In this document: piece by piece, positions 57,871 to 64,000 of the stretch | Position numbering within the stretch: the stretch's first letter is position 1 | Layout: every line of letters begins with the position of its first letter | Source of the DNA: Peromyscus leucopus | Taxonomy: Eukaryota > Chordata > Mammalia > Rodentia > Cricetidae | Direction of reading: 5' to 3' | Length of the DNA: 64,000 bases | NCBI RefSeq assembly: GCF_004664715.2 | Contig: NC_051075.1 | Coordinates: 35,999,495 to 36,063,494, forward strand | Program-made: the position numbers and the translations under genes | The notes under the pieces: model-generated | Told to the model about the DNA's origin: nothing | The model's database searches: none | The model's input: the letters and a program-made list of their open reading frames with translations, nothing else

Positions 57871-58260
57871 TAAAGAAAATGCTGGGGTCTCATTACAACT
57901 GGGCTGCACCTTTACCAATAGCCTTTTGAAAGCTTTCCGTGAGACTCTGACAAGGCCACATGGTGCCATACCTCAGGTTCTCTCCATGACCCCTTCAGTT
58001 CTGAGGCTTCTACTACAGCTGAACCTGTATCTTCACCGATGGCCTCTTCTGGCCTCTCATGGTGCCAAGCCTCAGCTTCTCTCTATGACCTACCTCTTCA
58101 TGCTTTCAAAATCACCACCTAGTGATGCGTACACATTATCAAGTTTATCAAGTTCAGCTCCCAACTATGGAACGTAGCTTTGTGTGTTGACTCTGAGGAA
58201 ATACTCATGTTGGTCTCTTCATGTTGGTAACTGGTAGTCAGCAGTGGTCCCAGCCTTCTA

Positions 58261-59045
58261 TGCCAATCAATAGATGAGTGGCAGGAGAAATGCTTTTTTA
58301 AAAAAAGGCAGGGAGGAGACACAGGAGACCCAGAGATGTTGCTTCTTGCCTCTTTTCTTGAGGTAAAATACAGCACCAGCTGTTACTCCTTTCTCCTGAG
58401 ATTAGAGGGGAAACTGGATGGCCATTTTGTAATTGCAATGCATTTAAATCTGTTTGCAAAGGATTTGTTTATATCCTATAGTCAATACATTTAGTAAAGT
58501 AAGCAAAACCCTGTCTGCAATGAGAAGTTCTAAGCTGCATTATGCAGCTTTGTTTCCAGCTCCACTCAATAGAGAGAAGGCGTGCAGCTTCACAGTGATT
58601 TCTGGACTCTTTGCCTTTGCCCATTAATTGACTTGATAAGATGTTCTTTGGATTGAATGTCACTGCTACATATATAAACAAGAAGGTATTATAGCTGAGA
58701 GAAACATTAATAGCATTTTTCTAGATGAGTCTTTATCTACCAATGCCACCCTTAGTACAACATGCCCCATCCTCATGAATATGCAAAAGAAAGACCTAAG
58801 TATCTCACAAAAGAATGTATACTTTGTAAACTAACTCTCACTATGGAAAATGAAACATATGACTCCAAAATGGTGATAAGATGCCAGGCCTCAGCATTAG
58901 TAATCTGTCTTGATTGGTCAATGTCCAAATACCATCTTAGATTCCACTTTCCCACTTTATAATATGGAAAAAATAGAAACAGCAGCAAAAAAACTTAAAA
59001 TATTATTCAAAAATAATTAACAGTGTAAAGGAAATCTTTCCAGCA
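58261..59045. other. Unique sequence, no gene seen
   Basis: No repeat or supported gene. Two short opposite-strand frames near 58762-58988 overlap each other and lack splice support. Confidence 0.4.
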
Positions 59046-59049
59046 AAAG

Positions 59050-60080
59050 AAAATATTTGTAAAATCTAATATAATATCAACAAAACCCAAGTAATGTAAT
59101 TAAGAAATGGTAATAGGGCTAACAGAAATTTCCCAAAAATACTATACAAATGACTGATAAGCATGTAAAAAATATCCAACCCCATAAATCTTTAAGGAAA
59201 TGCTGACCAAAAAATACAACAATAAATCCCCCATGGCCATTAATATAGCCATTATTTTTTAAAGAAAGAGAAAAAATATATAGTATTACTAAAAATAATA
59301 CAAATTTAAAATATTGCACATGTTAGCTGACAACAATGTAAAAATGGTAGTTACTATGCAGAATAACATGGATGGTCCTCAAAAAAACCCAGAAATTATA
59401 CCTCACATACACGATAAATATAAAAAGAAAATTTACAGACACAGATAAGGAAGTGATTGAAAATAGGATCCCAAAGAGAAATTGTAGTGGGTAGCCATTC
59501 CAGCTTGGATCTGGAAGTTCCAACCCCCATTGAGACTCTGGCAACTGTCACACCTACGAGGCGGGGTGAGGGGAGGCGCTGGAAACCCGAGAGCTGGATG
59601 GGCCAGCGCTCTCTCTGTGCGCTCTCTGTGCCTGGACCCTGGACGGTGGAGGTTGACTGTGCAGATATCCAGAGAACACCGCTGGATTGCGATACAATTT
59701 CCCCAGACCCCTGCGACCTATCCATTCCTTCATTTGTAAGTCATCCACTAAATAAATCTTCCTTTTAACTACGTGGAGTGGCCTTTATAATTTTCCCCAA
59801 TAAGAAATCTCCACACATGTGTACATTGCATCCTTCACAGTACCCAAGAGGTAGAGGTAACTCATCAGGAGGTGAATGGATAAAGAAAATGTGGTATGTC
59901 CACATCTGAAATATTATTCAGCTTTTAAAAATTAAGGAACTCTGTCCTATGCTACAGTAGGAGGGAATCTTGAGAATACTATGCAAAGAAAAATAAGTAA
60001 AGCAATAAATGTTCAATATTATCAAAGGGTTAGACATAGAAACCAGATTGCTGGTCATCAAAGATTGGTGAGCAGAGGAA
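59050..60080 (+). mobile_element. Ancient L1 ORF2/3' end split by a mys-like LTR
   Basis: Left part: 'tgtaattaagaaatggtaat', 'actatacaaatgactgataa', 'taaaaatggtagttactatg'. Right part after the LTR: 'agtacccaagaggtagaggt', 'gtgaatggataaagaaaatg', 'tgaaatattattcagctttt'. This is the mammalian L1 ORF2 C-terminal order and it joins correctly across the inserted LTR. No frame is intact. Confidence 0.75.
59483..59802 (+). mobile_element. mys-like class II ERV solo LTR
   Basis: Begins TGTAGTGGGTAGCCATTC, runs through a CpG-rich middle ('acgaggcggggtgagg', 'gaaacccgagagctggatgg') and ends after 'ccactaaataaatcttcctt' and 'ggcctttataattttcccca'. Flanked by exact AGAAAT (59477-59482 and 59803-59808). 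The AATAAA is well placed for an R-region polyadenylation signal. Four overlapping frames of 64-109 codons on both strands arise because the LTR is GC-rich, not from a gene. Confidence 0.82.
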
Positions 60081-60539
60081 AATAGCTCCATCAGAAGAGT
60101 TTGTCATGTGGCCCATGATGTCCTAGAGATGGGCTGTACGCTATTGTACAAAGTGAACACTAGGGTGCCGTATGGACCTGAGTTAGAACTCCAGCCACCC
60201 AAGTAAATATTTAGTGGCCATTGAGGCCCTCTTGTAGATCCAGCCTTAGAGAGTCAGAATCAGAAAATCCCATGAACACGATGACTAGTCATACAAACCA
60301 TATCTATAACCTCTGTGTTCAATTGAGAAAGAATGCCTCAATCAATAATGAGGAAGTGATCAAGGAAGACACTTGTCAACCTCAGGCTTCTACATATATG
60401 CATGTGTACATGTATATCTGTATGCACATAATAGGTATATACACACACAAACACGCACACATGCCCACCACAAATACTCATGAAAGAAAACTAAAGGTTC
60501 AAATAATACATTATTGTTAACTGGAGTCACTACTGTTTA
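60081..60539. other. Unique or low-complexity sequence, no gene seen
   Basis: No gene. CA-rich low-complexity stretch near 60430-60470. Confidence 0.4.
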
Positions 60540-61725
60540 ACAGCATAGTAGAACTTATTGTTCTGATCTAGTTATGTTAGTTTCCATTTTCTCATTGCCC
60601 CCTTTCTCCCTAGTCTCTAACAGCTCCCATTGTATTCTTGGTTTCTTATCAACACTTTTAACTGTTTCATATATCCACATATGAATGAAATGAAATGAAA
60701 AGGTACTTGTCTTTCTGCCTCTGGGTTATGTTACTAGACATAACGGTCTCTACTTCCATTCTAGTTCTCCATTCATGGTGTCACAAGCGATAATTTATTC
60801 TTTTCATGGTGGAATAATGTCCATGTATACTTCATATTATTTATCCATACACCAGTACATGTATACCTACATAGTGTTTTGAAAGAAACACCCACAATGG
60901 GGAGAAGCACTATAAGGAGGCGTGGCCTTGTTGGAGTAGGTGTGGTCTTATTGGAGGAAGTGTGTCACTGTGTGGGAGGGAACGTTAAGGTCTCCTATGC
61001 TCAAGCTAAGTTCTGTATGGCACACAGTCACTTCTACTGCCTGGGGATCAAGACGTAGAGCTCTCAGCTCCTTCTCCAGCACCATGTCTGCCTGCACCCC
61101 TCCAGGAAGATAGTGGACTAAACCACTGAAACTATAAGCCAGCCTCAGTTAAATGTTTGCCTTTATAAGCATTCCCATGGTCATGGTATCTCTTCACAGC
61201 AATAAAAACCCTAACTAAGGCAACCTATGTTGTTTCCATATCTTGGTAACTGGGGAATAGCTCTGAAGTGAGCATTATAGTAGAGATGTCTCCTCAACAT
61301 ACTGGTATTTCCTTGGGATACATATCCAGGAATAAAATAGATAAATAATACGATAGTTTAAGTTTCAATTTTTTGAGGAATATCCATTACTGTGTTAGCA
61401 AATTAGGCTACAGTGATTTATATTCCAATTTCCCCACACTTTGAGCAGCACTTAAACTTAGCCGCTGTTGTTAATGTAATAGCCATTCCTACTCAGAAGA
61501 CAGATCTCACTGTGGTTTGGTTTGCATTTCCCTGATGATTAGTGAAGCTGAGGATTTTTCACATACATGTTGATCATTTGTATATCTTCTTTAAAGAAAT
61601 GTTTATTTGCCATTGCCCATTTTTAATAGAATTAGTTGATTATTTGGAGGACTTTATACTTTTGGTATTAACTCCCTGTCAAATCCATGACTTGCAGATT
61701 TTTTTATAACTAATTTATTTTATTC
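60540..61725 (-). mobile_element. Ancient L1 antisense, split by a MaLR LTR
   Basis: Left part: 'acttgtctttctgcctctgg', 'cggtctctacttccattcta', 'tttatccatacaccagtaca'. Right part: 'ttgtttccatatcttggtaa', 'aatgtttatttgccattgcc', 'ggtattaactccctgtcaaa'. Both match antisense L1 ORF2 3' order and are contiguous once 60872-61221 is removed. Confidence 0.75.
60872..61221 (+). mobile_element. Rodent MaLR-type LTR
   Basis: 'actataaggaggcgtggcct', 'ttggaggaagtgtgtcactg', 'cagctccttctccagcacca', 'actgaaactataagccagcc', 'caataaaaaccctaactaag'. This is the familiar rodent MaLR-type repeat in sense, inserted in the ancient L1. Flanks 'acctac' and 'acctat' may be a worn short duplication. Confidence 0.78.
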
Positions 61726-61886
61726 TGGTGATGAGCAACGTCTATTTAAACACTCTTACTAAAACCCTAGTGTCATATCTTATCATTTCCTGACATTCAA
61801 CAATCTCAATCTTTGTAGGTTCTTTCTTTGTGACTTATTTTTGCTTTGCTTTTCTGTCCTTTTTCCTCTTTACAACCTTATCATGT

Positions 61887-62362
61887 TGTAGTGATATTTT
61901 GTTGTACTCTAATAAAACTTGCCTGATGATCAGAAGACAGAGCCAGCCACAGAGTTAGCCACAGAGGTCAGGCAGTGGTGGCACACATCTTTAATCTTAG
62001 CACTCAGGAGGCAGAGGCAGAGGTCCTTCTGGATTTCTGTGAATTCAAGGCCACACCAGGCTACATGAGATTAATCCAGTCTAAAAAAGAAACAGCCAGA
62101 CAGTGGTGGCACACACCTTTAATTTCAGCACTTGGGATCACACACCTTTAATCCCAGCACTAGGAAGGTTGAAACAGGAAGCAATATGGCTGGGCAGAGA
62201 AAGTAATACAAGGCAAAAGGAGACAGGAATTCACTCTCTTGCATATACTCTGTCAGGCTGAGGAGTTGGTGAGGTAAAAGGTGGTAGCTGTGGCTTGTTC
62301 TGCTTCTCTGATCTTTCAGCTTTCACCCTGATTTTTGGCTGTGAGTTTTTATTATAAGACCA
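61887..62362 (+). mobile_element. Composite repeat copy 3 (B1-containing, LTR-like)
   Basis: The reverse orientation of copies 1, 2 and 4. Starts 'tgtagtgatattttgttgta', AATAAA at once ('ctaataaaacttgcctgatg'), then two sense B1-like units (about 61970-62085 and 62098-62165), then 'gaggagttggtgaggtaaaa', 'tctctgatctttcagctttc', and ends 'ttattataagacca'. Near 62200 a worn TATA-like 'gaaagtaatacaagg' lies where copy 4 has a clean TATATAAGG. Confidence 0.75.
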
Positions 62363-63340
62363 TCTAGGATTCAAGTAACATCATGTCATCTCTGCCTTCG
62401 TCCAAGTTACCTACTGAAGTTCTATACAATTTACCAGATCAGTCATTCTAGTCCTAATGATGGCTCTCTCCATCACTGTAGATTCTCACCAACACACTGT
62501 TAAGCTCTTTAATTTGCCTTCTATGTCTTAGAATAATGTTGTCACTGAGTTTTGTACTTTGGGGAAGTAAATCATGCCTTCTCGGGTTTTTTGTTGTTGT
62601 TTTTGTTTGTTTTTGAAGGAACCTTTACTAGTACATCAATAAATTACTCTGTATTGACTCATGCTTCAGTCTAGCTCTCCTATGGAAGCTATTTAAGAAA
62701 AATTTTTATAACATTGAATTAAGCTCAAAAATATTTTTAAATGTTGGTTGTTAGTATCAACTTGAATATATTCCCCTTGAAATCAGCCATTAGCACTGAA
62801 GAAATCACTAGAAAGTATTGCTGACTATCTGGACTAATGTGTAGAAAATGAAGTCATCTCAAACATTGCACAGTCTCCATCGCATCCTCCATCCTTTGTG
62901 TTATTATTGTTTATTTGGTTATATGTACACCCATAGTCTTAGGCTATTTCTCAAGTACTCCCATCAACATGTACATGAACACATGACATCTGATAGATAA
63001 TAAAGTAGGAAAAACTTAACACTAATTGTAGAGAAAAAGAACAGATTCACACACATTCCAGAAAAGCAAATATCTAGCTCAACTCATATGCTGAGTCACA
63101 CTAATCAATCTGAAATTCAATGGCCCATAAGTGACCGATTAGGGAAAATACTTCATGGAGCTGAGAACCAATAACAATCTTTTCTATAAAAAAAAAAAAA
63201 AAACACAAAACAACATTTGTTCTAAGAATATCAGATCAAAGTTGTTAGATGTAGATAAGTACATGCACCATTTACCCTTATAATTTACATGGAATTTCTC
63301 TTTATAGAAGTTGATCAGAGTTTGGTAAACTGAATGTGGT
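62363..63340. other. Unique sequence, no gene seen
   Basis: No repeat or supported gene. A short TTG/TTTG run lies near 62590-62620 and a 17-A run near 63187. Confidence 0.4.
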
Positions 63341-63445
63341 AGGATGATGAATGATGATGATGGTGATGATGATGATGGTGATGATGATGATAAAGAATGT
63401 GGTGGGATGATGGTGAAGATGGTGGTGATGGTGATGATGATGCAA
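63341..63445. repeat. Impure (GAT)n trinucleotide array
   Basis: About 100 bp of GAT and GGT triplets with interruptions. It gives polyaspartate on one strand and polyhistidine on the other; these frames are not genes. Confidence 0.95.
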
Positions 63446-63692
63446 GTTTCATTGGCTTTACAGTTCCAGAAGGAAATGGTCCATGAGGGCAGAGTTGAGG
63501 CAGCAGGTTGTTCTTATTCGTTCCTCTCCTATTTTCTTGAGTCATAAGAAATTTCACTTAGAACTTCTTAGTAATTGCAGAAAATAGGTTAGTATGCTGG
63601 AAGCCGATAAGCATGTAAGATAAAGAACTGAGAATAACAGACCACATATCCCAAGTATCTTAATTACTGTTCTGTAACACGAATTCTAAAAA

Positions 63693-63703
63693 GGTCTTTT
63701 AAT

Positions 63704-63776
<73 letters not shown>

Positions 63777-64000
63777 TCTGGTGTCAGATATTGGGGTGAA
63801 AGCTGAAAGATCAAAGAAGCAGAGCAGCCACAGCTACCACCTCTGACCTCACCAACTCCTCAGCCTGAAAGAGCTCCAGCCAGAAGGGCTTCAGTCGAAA
63901 GAGCTTTCTCAGCTGAAAAGGCTTCTAGCTGAAAGGGATACTTCTGCCGAAAGTCCCTTAGTTCCTGTCTCCTCACTCCTTATATACCTTTCTCCACCCA
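63693..64000 (-). mobile_element. Composite repeat copy 4, cut by the window end
   Basis: Starts 'aaggtcttttaatatagata', contains a pure GATA array (63705-63773), then 'gtgtcagatattggggtgaa', 'agctgaaagatcaaagaagc', and repeated 'gctgaaaag' pieces. 'ccttatatacctttctccac' on the minus strand is a clean TATATAAGG box. The B1-like part would lie past the window edge. Confidence 0.75.
63705..63773. repeat. (GATA)n microsatellite
   Basis: About seventeen pure GATA units inside composite repeat copy 4. Confidence 0.98.

Larger units (their letters stand above)
56166..58260 (-). mobile_element. ERVL-type element: LTR plus internal part, heavily nested
   Basis: The LTR (56166-56552) is the same family as 8572-8970. 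It is followed, not by unique DNA, but by an internal region ('cctttcctttcttgttcatc', 'cagtctctttaaaacatcca', 'ctctgggctcccaagggcct') that continues after 57876 with 'ctgcacctttaccaatagcc' and 'ggcctcttctggcctctcat'. On the minus strand this is internal sequence then 3' LTR. It contains no coding frame that I can support. An L1 and two B1s interrupt it. Confidence 0.65.

Noticed and set aside
59396..59768. Four overlapping frames of 64-109 codons on both strands
   Set aside because: All lie over a GC-rich solo LTR, where stops are rare by composition.
63315..63557. Polyhistidine and polyaspartate frames
   Set aside because: Direct translations of a GAT triplet array.

Overview
This window looks like non-coding nuclear DNA from a cricetid rodent (deer mouse, vole or hamster group). 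It is AT-rich and CpG-poor, with no complete gene and no RNA gene that I can support. It is dense in rodent-specific repeats. The B1 SINEs have the long-tailed cricetid form ending in a run of A after 'ctgtctcgaaaaacc'. There are also B2, B3, B4 and ID SINEs, rodent L1 3' ends, URR1 DNA transposons and several class II endogenous retroviral solo LTRs. One of these (59483-59802) resembles the mys-type LTR I associate with cricetids. The lineage call rests on recognising these families by eye, not on a database search. Almost every open reading frame in the window falls in a repeat, a microsatellite or AT-rich unique sequence.

Layout. 1-5 kb: unique sequence with an unusual B1-bearing composite repeat (785-1246) and old MLT1-class LTRs. 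4.9-12 kb: B1s, a solo LTR inside an older MaLR-like repeat, B3 and B4 SINEs and microsatellites. 12-14.4 kb: a 45-bp inverted duplication at the junction of an L1 fragment, then a conserved-looking AT-rich block. 15.5-20.6 kb: MaLR, a solo LTR split by a poly(A)-ended insert, an old L1 tail and old SINEs. 21-31 kb: mostly unique sequence with one twin-primed L1, MLT1, GATA repeats, B1 and URR1. 31-36.2 kb: a decayed ancient L1 ORF2 on the plus strand, cut up by a younger antisense L1 with perfect target duplications, a B3, a MaLR-like LTR, a B4 and a B2. 36-45 kb: MaLR LTRs, B3, URR1, then the most conserved-looking stretch (about 41.1-42.2 kb), an L2 fragment and a nested LTR. 45-54 kb: decayed MaLR/ERVL-like and L1 material, two solo LTRs and the plus-strand exon-like block at 53662-53846. 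54.4-64 kb: an L2 split by a composite repeat, a five-layer nest of insertions (56.2-58.3 kb), an ancient L1 split by a mys-like LTR, an antisense L1 split by a MaLR LTR, and two more composite repeats.

Function. Nothing here forms an operon-like or cooperative gene set. The best candidates for host function are one minus-strand reading frame with a splice-acceptor-like tract (41526-41779), one plus-strand block with canonical-looking splice sites (53662-53846), and several AT-rich blocks rich in homeodomain, POU, SOX, forkhead and MEF2-like motifs that could be distal enhancers. This pattern fits an intron or gene desert near a developmental gene, but the gene cannot be named from this sequence. 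I found no convincing new biological system. The most interesting items are the templated inverted duplication at an L1 junction, the B1-containing composite family and the two exon candidates.
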